IMG/VR virus record: IMGVR_UViG_3300033981_002534
Span: 1 to 51,474 of that record
Direction: 5' to 3' (one strand)
DNA: 51,474 nucleotides
Origin: a virus
The notes beneath the pieces are model-generated. The model was not told where the DNA came from, did not search any database, and worked only from the letters and a program-made list of their open reading frames with translations. Within the stretch, counting starts at the first letter, position 1; the number at the start of each line of letters is the position of its first letter. Both the position numbers and the translations under genes were made by a program. Positions 31,481-38,190 of the stretch are shown piece after piece.

Positions 31481-31568
31481 CTGGTTGGAGATGGTCGACA
31501 GAGAGAACGGTTTTTTGATGGCATCACTGCGGGTCGAGGCTGACCAGAGAAGGGCAGAGAAGCAATGA
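31221..31568 (+). CDS. Cas11-like small subunit, overlapping csf1
   Basis: 115 residues in a different frame inside the end of csf1, continuing into the gap before csf2. AAGGAGG lies nine bases before the ATG, one of the best ribosome sites in the operon. The stop overlaps the csf2 ATG (ATGA). The protein is small and mostly helical (MDDRRKATVKLLGCL, WTSLAASALQSLLPSQ, DWLEMVDRENGF), as Cas11 subunits are. Reported type IV-B complexes contain Cas11 copies. Function is inferred from place and size. The overlapping csf1 tail could also be real. Confidence 0.55.
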   Translation: MDDRRKATVKLLGCLRMQYLRTPSCNPMKHWEQLATRSRAASRTSANLPEWLTTMCRSLQIDAPDNWTSLAASALQSLLPSQRDADDWLEMVDRENGFLMASLRVEADQRRAEKQ

Positions 31569-32557
31569 AACAGATCAAGTACGGATTCATCCTTGAAGCG
31601 ACACAGCCAATCGCGCACCACAGCGAGACGCAGGGTAACACCGCCCTGATTCAGCGAGCGAAGGTGCGCCTGAAGGACGGCACCTTTGGCCGCTTACCAT
31701 ATGTCACTGGCGATGCGATGCGACACCAGATGCGCGAGGCCATTGCCCTTGCCTACTTAAACGCCGCGGACATAGGGCCAAGCCTGTCCGAAGGTGCACT
31801 GCGCCTGCTGTTTGCGGGTGGCATGCTGACCGGTCGAGGCACTGGTGGCGACGTGGTGAAGATCGACGACTACAACAAGATGGTCAAGCTGTTCCCACAG
31901 ATCTCGATCTTCGGTGGGTGCGTTGGCAATCGCTGCGTCCCCGGCAAGCTGCAAGTATCGCATGCCCAATTGATCTGCAAAGAGACCATGCACTATCTAC
32001 CGTCTGAGGTAGTGGGGTGGCTTGGCGATCAGCAACAGGCAATCGAGACGCACCGAGCCTATGTCGAGGAGACGCAGCGAGTGCGCATGGATCCGACACT
32101 CAACCCAGCCAACCGGCTGCTGATGTCTGAGCCTGCTCGTGCGCAGCTCGAGGCGCGCCTGAAGATCTCTGAGGCCGCGCACGAGAGCGACGACCCAATC
32201 GCCCGCGAAGAGAGCAAGAGCAGCATGATGCCGCGCACGTTCGAGCGCATCATTCAAGGCAGCCTGTTCTTCTGGCAGCTCTCGGCGATGGTGCAAACCG
32301 AGCTTGACGAGGACACGCTGAATGTGGCCGTCGCGACGTTCTTGGCCAATGCTTCCGTTGGTGGCAAGCGAGGGTCTGGGCATGGTGGTCTTCGCTGCCT
32401 AAAGGCATTCGACTTCCGCTGGACAATCGCACGCCAAGAGGCAGTACCCTTGCCGGGTGACATGGTCGTGCGCTCGGAAGTCGGCAGTCTCTTCTTTCGC
32501 CATGTGGCCGAGCGCAAGGACGAGATCAAGACTTGGCTTTCGGATGTCAACGCATGA
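31565..32557 (+). CDS. csf2: Csf2 (Cas7-like backbone)
   Basis: 330 residues. RAMP/Cas7 pattern of Csf2: PIAHHSETQGNTALIQR, then LPYVTGDAMRHQMREAI (the conserved P-Y-V-T-G...R motif), a long helical insertion, and ANASVGGKRGSGHGGL with a glycine-rich loop near the end. It should polymerise along RNA as the backbone of the effector. It overlaps the Cas11-like stop and the csf3 start (ATGA each). It is of usual length for Csf2. Confidence 0.85.
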   Translation: MKQIKYGFILEATQPIAHHSETQGNTALIQRAKVRLKDGTFGRLPYVTGDAMRHQMREAIALAYLNAADIGPSLSEGALRLLFAGGMLTGRGTGGDVVKIDDYNKMVKLFPQISIFGGCVGNRCVPGKLQVSHAQLICKETMHYLPSEVVGWLGDQQQAIETHRAYVEETQRVRMDPTLNPANRLLMSEPARAQLEARLKISEAAHESDDPIAREESKSSMMPRTFERIIQGSLFFWQLSAMVQTELDEDTLNVAVATFLANASVGGKRGSGHGGLRCLKAFDFRWTIARQEAVPLPGDMVVRSEVGSLFFRHVAERKDEIKTWLSDVNA

Positions 32558-33213
32558 CCCCGTTGCGCGTGCAGGCACGCATTCAGTCTGCCATCTCGCT
32601 GCCCGGGTCACTGCTGATGCTTGACTCGCTGCTTGCCTCTGTGGTCGCCAAAGAACAGAACCTTGACACCAGTTTTGTCGCGACACTGCAGCCGACGGAG
32701 ATCGTCATCCCTGTGGCAAAGAGCGAGTGTGGGCAGTACCACCTAGCCTCCGCAGCCGAGTACGAGTGGGAGGAGAGAGAGAGCACTTGGGTCAATCGCC
32801 CGTCCCCAGTAGCTGCAGCACAGCTGTTTGGCAGCAGCAAGGTACGCATCGAGACAAGCACAGGGCTCAGCAAGCCATGGCGCTTGCCCATTGCGACAGG
32901 CTGGGTCAAGGGGGATCTGCTGACGTGGTGGTGTGTTGGTGATGCAGACGAGATCGAGCGGCTGCTGCGCATGGTTACGCATCTAGGCAAGCGTGCTGCC
33001 GTCGGCAAGGGCGAGGTGGCAGAGTGGACTGTGCAGCAGTGCGAGACGTGGGCAGGCTATCCTGTGCTGCGAGGGGGCTACCCACTGCGGCCGCTGCCCA
33101 CTGACACGCCAGGCCTTGCCGAGGATGCATACATTGCTGATGGCAGATTAACCTATCCGTACTGGATGCAGCAGGGGCGCGACTGGGTGGCCCTACCGGA
33201 GCCACAATGGTAG
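32554..33213 (+). CDS. csf3: Csf3 (Cas5-like)
   Basis: 219 residues from the ATG at 32554, overlapping the csf2 stop. Strands and a HLGKRAAVGKGEVAEWTV block near residue 150 match the G-rich loop of Csf3/Cas5 (lG...aG.G.v..w.v). A VLRGGYPLRPLP stretch follows. Cas5 proteins hold the crRNA 5' handle. The stop overlaps the cysH-like start (7 bases). Confidence 0.78.
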   Translation: MTPLRVQARIQSAISLPGSLLMLDSLLASVVAKEQNLDTSFVATLQPTEIVIPVAKSECGQYHLASAAEYEWEERESTWVNRPSPVAAAQLFGSSKVRIETSTGLSKPWRLPIATGWVKGDLLTWWCVGDADEIERLLRMVTHLGKRAAVGKGEVAEWTVQQCETWAGYPVLRGGYPLRPLPTDTPGLAEDAYIADGRLTYPYWMQQGRDWVALPEPQW

Positions 33214-34019
33214 AGCCGATTTTGCGACCAGAGGATCTCCGTCGTTGGGGGGAGTGGATGTCTGAGGCCCTTGCTTGGTCGCGTACCATTGCGCACAAGA
33301 GGCGTGTTGAGATGGCCAAGCGCGACATCGAGCAGGCACTGGCAGCAGCTCCTCGGTGGTGCGTGATGTCATCTGGCGGCAAAGACTCGACTGCCATGAC
33401 GCACCTCGTGTGCACGGAGATGGGGCTGCCGATCCCAGTTGGGTCGGAGAAGGATGACCTCGATTTTCCGGGAGAAGAAGAGCACTTGGTGCACCAAGCA
33501 GCGCAGTATGGGTGGGATCTGCACATCCTGCGCCCGCCCGTGTCTCCGCAGCAGTGGCTGCTCGAACACCGCGAAGAGCTGCACGGCAACACCAACATGC
33601 ACAGCCGCGCCGCTGGCCTCTCCAAAGCCTGCTTCTATGGTGTCGTGGAGGCATTCTCCGAGCAATACGACGGCGCCTTCTTGGGGCTGCGAGGCGAAGA
33701 GAGCAAACATCGCCGAAAGAATCGCGCAACCCACGGCAAGCTGTACCACAAGAAAGCTGGGCAGTGGGTCTGCACGCCACTCGGCGACTGGCGAGGCATC
33801 GACGTCTATGCCTACTGCGCAGCCCGCGACATCGAGCTGCTGCCGATCTACAAGTGCTGTGCTCTAATGGACAGCTCCGACCCCTCGAGGGTGCGCAAGT
33901 CTTGGTGGGTCTCCACGTCGCAATCACACCGAGGTGCAGCCGCTTGGCTGCGCCACTACTACCCAAGCTTGTATGCCCGCCTGGCAAAGATCATCCCAAC
34001 CGTCACTCGTCACGCCTAA
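33207..34019 (+). CDS. cysH: CysH-like PAPS reductase-family protein of the CRISPR operon
   Basis: 270 residues. The PP-loop ATP-binding motif MSSGGKDSTAM lies near residue 52. Later come LGLRGEESKHRRKN and a Cys pair KCCALMD. This is the PAPS/APS reductase family. A CysH-like gene beside csf1-csf2-csf3 is the defining accessory of type IV-B loci, where its role is not known. The usual C-terminal CysH active-site Cys was not found, so it may act on a non-sulfur adenylated substrate. It is the last gene of the operon and is followed by the site 2 promoter. Confidence 0.8.
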   Translation: MVEPILRPEDLRRWGEWMSEALAWSRTIAHKRRVEMAKRDIEQALAAAPRWCVMSSGGKDSTAMTHLVCTEMGLPIPVGSEKDDLDFPGEEEHLVHQAAQYGWDLHILRPPVSPQQWLLEHREELHGNTNMHSRAAGLSKACFYGVVEAFSEQYDGAFLGLRGEESKHRRKNRATHGKLYHKKAGQWVCTPLGDWRGIDVYAYCAARDIELLPIYKCCALMDSSDPSRVRKSWWVSTSQSHRGAAAWLRHYYPSLYARLAKIIPTVTRHA

Positions 34020-34049
34020 CAAAAAATACACGCCTGCATCTTTTTTGTT
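34018..34049. promoter_or_regulatory. AT-rich dyad overlapping a -35
   Basis: AACAAAAAA (34018-34026) and TTTTTTGTT (34041-34049) form a perfect 9-bp inverted repeat whose right arm overlaps the -35 TTGACA (34048-34053). It may be an operator, an UP element or an end of the CRISPR-operon mRNA. It is too AT-rich for a strong hairpin terminator. Confidence 0.55.
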
Positions 34050-34104
34050 GACAAGTTTTCTTTCTGACCCCATAGTGGGTACATGGTTAGCGCATGACGC
34101 TACC
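34048..34104 (+). promoter_or_regulatory. Rightward promoter with bulged-hairpin leader (site 2)
   Basis: TTGACA (34048-34053), 17-bp spacer, CATAGT (34071-34076), CATGG starting at 34082. Hairpin GGT(T)AGCG-CATGA-CGCTACC (34085-34104), then GAGGAGACAACATG. It has the same layout as sites 1, 3 and 4 but a different stem sequence. It starts a second rightward transcript after the CRISPR operon. Confidence 0.75.
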
Positions 34105-34115
34105 GAGGAGACAAC

Positions 34116-35042
34116 ATGACAACCGAGACCAACATCATCCGCACAATCGTCAACAAGTTCGAGGGCCGTTGCTATCGCTGTGGTTGCACCGTTCGTCGCG
34201 GCAATGGCCTTGCCGAGCAAGTAGTTGACAGCCGCACTGGTGGCACCAAGTGGCAGAATCGTCATGACGACGGCTGCTGCTACACCAAGGCAGACGGCAT
34301 GGGCTGGCTGCTAGACAACAGCCGATGGGAGAAGAAGACTGGCGTCGTGATCCCGCTGCCAGAGGCTCCTAAGGCTGAGGTTGTAAAGGCTCCTAAGGCT
34401 GAGGTTGTAGAGGTTGATGTCTTCTCCGCAGACGTGCTCGAGGCTGTCGAGGCCAAGCCTGCACGTCGCCAGAGCTGCAAGACCTACGGTGTGTCTCATC
34501 GCCACGTCTGCGACCAAGATTGGATTGACATGCTGAACGATGCAGATCCAAGCGAGGCAGAGCTCGCAGCCGCAGAGGCAGAGGTCGAGGCAGCCGAGAC
34601 CGCAGAAGCAGCAGAGATCGCTGTGGCTCAAGATATATCAACCATCAAGTTCTATCGCACCAACCTCCGCTGCATCACATGCCGCATGACCACCCGCAGC
34701 AAGAACACCGAGATCATGCACTACGAACACTGCGAGACCAAAGAGCAGTCTGCCGAGCTGCTCGCCGAACTAAAAGCCCGCGTCGCCAAGATGCTCGCCA
34801 AGCGAGCCGCAACCATCGCAGAGAAGGCACTGGCTGGTGTCGAGGTGTCCGGCAATGTCGCCAAGGTGGAAGGCCAGACTGGGCTTTACACTGTGCGTCC
34901 AACAAGCTGCACCTGCCCTGCTCATCGCTTTGGGAAGGGCAAACCATGCAAGCACATCGAGCGCGTGAAGCATGCGGTTGTCTTGGCCGCTCGAGCTTGG
35001 CCGCAAAGATATGACCCAAGCGTCTGGCAGATGACCGCATGA
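34116..35042 (+). CDS. SWIM zinc-finger protein
   Basis: 308 residues. The N-terminal zinc cluster is CYRCGC...CC (residues 18-54). The middle has two tandem APKAEVV units and Glu/Ala-rich helices. Another Cys cluster is LRCITC...HYEHC. The C-terminus (residues 270-290) is a SWIM finger, CTCPAHRFGKGKPCKHI. SWIM fingers bind DNA, RNA or protein. It is first behind promoter site 2 and heads the zinc-finger gene run, and overlaps the next gene by ATGA. The function is unknown; a nucleic-acid-binding regulator is likely. Confidence 0.75.
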   Translation: MTTETNIIRTIVNKFEGRCYRCGCTVRRGNGLAEQVVDSRTGGTKWQNRHDDGCCYTKADGMGWLLDNSRWEKKTGVVIPLPEAPKAEVVKAPKAEVVEVDVFSADVLEAVEAKPARRQSCKTYGVSHRHVCDQDWIDMLNDADPSEAELAAAEAEVEAAETAEAAEIAVAQDISTIKFYRTNLRCITCRMTTRSKNTEIMHYEHCETKEQSAELLAELKARVAKMLAKRAATIAEKALAGVEVSGNVAKVEGQTGLYTVRPTSCTCPAHRFGKGKPCKHIERVKHAVVLAARAWPQRYDPSVWQMTA

Positions 35043-35245
35043 CACCAGTACCGATCGCCTGGTGGATGTGCCCTTGCTGTGGGGCCTCCATCAGACTTGC
35101 AAGTCCACAGCGCGAAGAAGAGTGGCATGAGATTTACTGCCCATTCAGTAAGAGACGAGAGGCTCACGAAGCCATCGAGAGGAGATACCATGAGCGCCTG
35201 GCCCAACTGGGAAGCCGACGAGATGATGAAGGAAGTCGAGAGTGA
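35039..35245 (+). CDS. Small zinc protein
   Basis: 68 residues. MCPCCGASIRLAS with a later YCPFSK makes a C4-like zinc site. The ATG overlaps the SWIM gene stop (ATGA). Its last 56 bases overlap the next gene, whose own strong GGAG lies in it. It is part of the zinc-rich early run; the function is unknown. Confidence 0.55.
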   Translation: MTPVPIAWWMCPCCGASIRLASPQREEEWHEIYCPFSKRREAHEAIERRYHERLAQLGSRRDDEGSRE

Positions 35246-35366
35246 GTGGGAGTCAGAGCCCACAGACTGCATGACGCGAGCAGAGTGGCTTGCCGAGCTC
35301 GAGGCCGAGCGCCAAGCGCACGCTGAGAGCCGCATGTACTACTGGCTTCGCGGAGGTGCGCTATGA
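35190..35366 (+). CDS. 58-aa acidic protein
   Basis: 58 residues from the ATG at 35190, with AGGAG five bases before it, which decides the start. It is highly acidic and Trp-containing (MMKEVESEWESEPTDCM, LAELEAERQAH) and ends YYWLRGGAL. The stop overlaps the next ATG (ATGA). DNA mimicry is conceivable from the acidity but untested. Confidence 0.6.
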   Translation: MSAWPNWEADEMMKEVESEWESEPTDCMTRAEWLAELEAERQAHAESRMYYWLRGGAL

Positions 35367-35545
35367 CCGATGAGCAGCTGACCATGGAACTTGCCGTCAT
35401 TGGTGCGCACTTGGCCGCCGATGATTGGCAGCTGTACCTGTACCTTATCGACAAGCTGCAGGCTGCCGGCCTGACGCAAGCAACTATCATCGCCTCAGCT
35501 GAGGCATTCGTCGCCACCAAAGGAGAACTGTCATGTCTATCATAG
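35363..35545 (+). CDS. 60-aa hypothetical protein
   Basis: 60 residues, mostly helical: MTDEQLTMELAVIGAHLAADDWQLY and LIDKLQAAGLTQATIIASAEAFVATKG. It is coupled by ATGA to the previous gene and overlaps the next by 13 bases. It is a small soluble protein of the early run. The function is unknown. Confidence 0.6.
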   Translation: MTDEQLTMELAVIGAHLAADDWQLYLYLIDKLQAAGLTQATIIASAEAFVATKGELSCLS

Positions 35546-36039
35546 TCGAAGCCATCATGAAGCGTCACAACACGGAGCCCAAAGAAGTCGAGACCGCCAG
35601 ACGAGCAGCAGCAGTGGCAGCCGAGGATGTATGCCAAGCAGAAATGCTTGGCGAGTATATGGCCGCAATGGCTTGGCGCGAGTTCCCCGGAGGGTGGCAG
35701 ATGTGCGACCGCGACACATATCAGCTCGATGGTATGTGGTACTTGGTCTCCGCCATCAGGCTCGCAATCGGAGCGCCAAACAATGCCGATGGTGACCTCC
35801 CCGTCAACGAGGCATGCGCCCGTCTGCAGCAGTGGCTGAACGCAGGGGGCGCAGCAGAGATGCTCTCCTTTGCGATAGAGGCTGCTCGAGCAGCAACGGC
35901 TGAGTGCGATACACCAGATGCTGCCGTGTGGAAGCTGTCGTGGGATGAAGAAGGCAGTTTTCGCTATCACATGCTTTGGAGCGATGTGCTGCCGGCTTGG
36001 CTCGGGCTTCGCCCCTGCTCTACGCGGAGACACCAATGA
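35533..36039 (+). CDS. Hypothetical protein, 168 aa
   Basis: 168 residues. AAAGGAG lies eight bases upstream of the ATG. The body is helical with an AGAT-like mid-region, MAWREFPGGWQMCDRDTY. I do not recognise a family. It overlaps the next gene as ATGA. The function is unknown. Confidence 0.6.
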   Translation: MSIIVEAIMKRHNTEPKEVETARRAAAVAAEDVCQAEMLGEYMAAMAWREFPGGWQMCDRDTYQLDGMWYLVSAIRLAIGAPNNADGDLPVNEACARLQQWLNAGGAAEMLSFAIEAARAATAECDTPDAAVWKLSWDEEGSFRYHMLWSDVLPAWLGLRPCSTRRHQ

Positions 36040-36203
36040 GATCAACAGCGCAGTGCAAGGCATGCGGAGAGACCGCTCTCCACAGGCTCTGGAGCACCAA
36101 GCTTGGCTTGATGCGAGTCTGCGGACAGCACATGATCGAGTATGAGCAGGCAGACCTCGATCGTCAGGAGGAACTGCTTGCAGAGTGGGCGCACCATGAG
36201 TGA
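36036..36203 (+). CDS. 55-aa zinc-site protein
   Basis: 55 residues from the ATG at 36036, overlapping the previous stop. It carries CKACGE with VCGQH further on (residues 7-10 and about 29-32), making a CxxC...CxxH zinc site, followed by a helix EQADLDRQEELLAEWA. It overlaps the next gene by 8 bases. Its function is unknown, in keeping with the surrounding zinc-rich genes. Confidence 0.6.
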   Translation: MRSTAQCKACGETALHRLWSTKLGLMRVCGQHMIEYEQADLDRQEELLAEWAHHE

Positions 36204-36801
36204 GAGCTATCAAAGGTTCCTCGCAGAGACCAAGCCCTGCGAGCGATGCAAGAAGAGGTTCAAGGCCAGAGCGGAGGGCAAGCCACAGAAGTTCTGCTCG
36301 CCCTTCTGCCGGCTTGCACACAACCAAGACAAGGTGCGAAAGCCGCCAGTACCAGAGCGCCCCTGTGAGGCATGCAGCGCGATGTATCGCCCAAGACAGA
36401 GCACTGGCCGCCTGCCTCGTTGGTGCTCTGCAGAGTGCCGTCGAGACGGTAAAAAGAAGCCACTCGTGACCAAGCAGTGCCGCATCTGCAAAGAACCGTT
36501 CGAGACATCGAGAGGCAATCAAGTGCTCTGTGGCCCAGAGTGCGCCAAGAAAAACCAAGGATGGATTGCAATCGAGGTCTATGCTCGGATTCGGCAGAGG
36601 TTTCGAGCACTGCATGATGGGGCTCGAGGTTGGACAGCGACTCGAGCTCAGAGTGCTGAACCTCGACAGCACCACATTAAGCCGTCGCTGATGGAGTGTC
36701 TGTGGTGTGGAGACGACTTCGAGGCAATTGCTGGTGATGTGTACTGCTCGGAAGACTGTCAGGTCGAAGACGCTGCTGAGCGCATGAAGGAGGCATCGTG
36801 A
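36196..36801 (+). CDS. Zinc-knuckle protein with four units
   Basis: 201 residues from the ATG at 36196. Four CxxC/(F/W/L/Y)CxxxC units: CERC...FCSPFC, CEAC...WCSAEC, CRIC...LCGPEC and CLWC...YCSEDC. The last is followed by the tail DAAERMKEAS. The unit resembles TRASH/MYM or HNH-type metal knuckles but lacks nuclease residues. It is a clear paralogue of the next gene; their last 108 bases differ at about 15 positions. The stop overlaps the next start (GTGA). Confidence 0.8.
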   Translation: MSESYQRFLAETKPCERCKKRFKARAEGKPQKFCSPFCRLAHNQDKVRKPPVPERPCEACSAMYRPRQSTGRLPRWCSAECRRDGKKKPLVTKQCRICKEPFETSRGNQVLCGPECAKKNQGWIAIEVYARIRQRFRALHDGARGWTATRAQSAEPRQHHIKPSLMECLWCGDDFEAIAGDVYCSEDCQVEDAAERMKEAS

Positions 36802-37514
36802 TACCGTGTGAGCGATGCAGCAGGGAATTTCAGCCAAGAGGGCGAGCGACTCCCCAAAGGTTCTGCTCTGTCTTCTGCAGGAACGCAGCTTATCAAGACA
36901 AGCTTCGCAGGCCCAAGCTGCCGCCCAAGCATTGCTTGATGTGTGACAAACTGTTCGAGCCACGCAACTACACCGGAGGCAAGGTTCAGGTGCTGTGCTC
37001 GTTGGCTTGTCGCAAAAAGTCACGACTGCGCCCAGTGGTCACCAAGCAGTGCCGAATGTGCGGCCAAGACTTCCAGACATTCCGAGACAATCAAAAGATG
37101 TGCGGCTCGGTCTGCGCGAAGGCAAGCACTGACTGGCACCGAGTTCAGCTGCTTGAGAGGCATCCCGAAAAGAAGAAGAGATGGCGCGAAAAGACTCGCC
37201 TCTGGGTCAAGGCCTATACTGCCAACCGACGCACCAAATGCCGATGGTGCAATGCTGAGATCGTTGGCAGAGCATATGCGGTCTATTGCAATCAGCGATG
37301 CATGTGGGCGCGCAAGAAGAGCATGTCGCCGGAAGAGTGGACACGAGCACTGGCCGAGGTTAGGCAAGAGCGCCTCACCAAGAAAGCTCGGCCGCCAGAG
37401 GCCATTGAGTGTCTCTGGTGTGGTGACGACTTCGAGGGTCTACCTGGTGATGTCTACTGCTCGGAAGACTGCCAGACCGAAGACGCCATCGAGCGCATGA
37501 AGGAGGCATCGTGA
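36798..37514 (+). CDS. Zinc-knuckle protein with five units (GTG start)
   Basis: 238 residues from GTG at 36798, overlapping the previous stop (GTGA). The GGAGG in the previous gene's MKEAS codons serves as ribosome site. Units: CERC...FCSVFC, CLMC...LCSLAC, CRMC...MCGSVC, CRWC...YCNQRC and CLWC...YCSEDC. It is a paralogue of the gene before it, with an extra unit. The C-terminal unit and ERMKEAS are nearly identical in both. Confidence 0.8.
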   Translation: MIPCERCSREFQPRGRATPQRFCSVFCRNAAYQDKLRRPKLPPKHCLMCDKLFEPRNYTGGKVQVLCSLACRKKSRLRPVVTKQCRMCGQDFQTFRDNQKMCGSVCAKASTDWHRVQLLERHPEKKKRWREKTRLWVKAYTANRRTKCRWCNAEIVGRAYAVYCNQRCMWARKKSMSPEEWTRALAEVRQERLTKKARPPEAIECLWCGDDFEGLPGDVYCSEDCQTEDAIERMKEAS

Positions 37515-37858
37515 TATACCAAGATCCCAAGTGTTTGATATGTGAAAAAATATTTGAGATATATGCCCCACATCAGAAGACGTGTGGCGCAAAGTGCGGG
37601 CTCGAGCTAAAGCGAAAAACGAGCCGAGAGTGGAATCGCAAACAAAGAGTCTATCGACGCGCGCAGAAGCTTGGGCTGGTTCTCGGCCTCCGAGAAGAGA
37701 AGCGACTGGCCAAGCTTGCTGAAGAGCAAAAGGCTGCGTTCAACACCCAGTGTCTCTGGTGCGGAGATGACTGTGCGGCCATGCCAGACGACCCGTACTG
37801 CTCCGACGAATGCCGATGGGATGACGCGGCAGACAGGCAGAGGGAGGCGGGACAATGA
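37511..37858 (+). CDS. Zinc-knuckle protein with two units (GTG start)
   Basis: 115 residues from GTG at 37511, overlapping the previous stop (GTGA). The ribosome site is again supplied by the MKEAS codons of the upstream paralogue. Units: CLIC...TCGAKC and CLWC...YCSDEC. A basic helix (RVYRRAQKLG) lies between them. It is a shortened member of the same family. Confidence 0.78.
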   Translation: MIYQDPKCLICEKIFEIYAPHQKTCGAKCGLELKRKTSREWNRKQRVYRRAQKLGLVLGLREEKRLAKLAEEQKAAFNTQCLWCGDDCAAMPDDPYCSDECRWDDAADRQREAGQ

Positions 37859-38190
37859 TCTCGACGTGTAAAATCTGCGGAGCTCACTTCTTCGCCAGCC
37901 ATCGGTTGGCTGAGCTATGCGACTGGGTGTGTCGCAGCGAGAACAACACTCGAAAGAACCGACGTTACAAAGGGCTGCCACAGCTGGAGACGGTGAGGCA
38001 GCAATGCGTATGGTGTGCCGATGACTTCTTCGGCGCCCCTAACCAAGAGCACTGCTCCGAGCGGTGCCAGAAAGAAGACACTGAACATGCTGACCATCAA
38101 GAGAGACAGCCTGCTGTGGGCTGTCAAGACCGCCAAGGAACTCATCGGAAAGAGCACGATAACATCGCCCATTCAACTCCGTGCGGGTGA
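37855..38190 (+). CDS. Zinc-knuckle protein overlapping the clamp gene
   Basis: 111 residues, coupled by ATGA to the previous gene. Units: CKIC...LCDWVC and CVWC...HCSERC. Relatives end soon after the last unit (CSExCQxED). Here the frame continues for about 35 low-complexity residues and overlaps the sliding-clamp gene by 104 bases. The tail may be non-functional, or the real stop may have been lost by a frameshift. It belongs to the same family as its neighbours. Confidence 0.65.
   Translation: MISTCKICGAHFFASHRLAELCDWVCRSENNTRKNRRYKGLPQLETVRQQCVWCADDFFGAPNQEHCSERCQKEDTEHADHQERQPAVGCQDRQGTHRKEHDNIAHSTPCG

Noticed and set aside
30692-31621. Minus-strand frame opposite csf1
   Set aside because: Antisense to the coupled CRISPR operon; no ribosome site and no continuity with neighbouring genes.
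34360-34412. Direct repeats as possible CRISPR array
   Set aside because: Two tandem copies of a 24-base unit coding APKAEVV within the SWIM gene. No spacers, no palindromic repeat and no further copies.
35164-37023. Long minus-strand frame of 619 codons opposite the zinc-finger genes
   Set aside because: It is antisense to a well-coupled run of genes with ribosome sites and conserved CxxC units; it has no start signal and an implausible composition.
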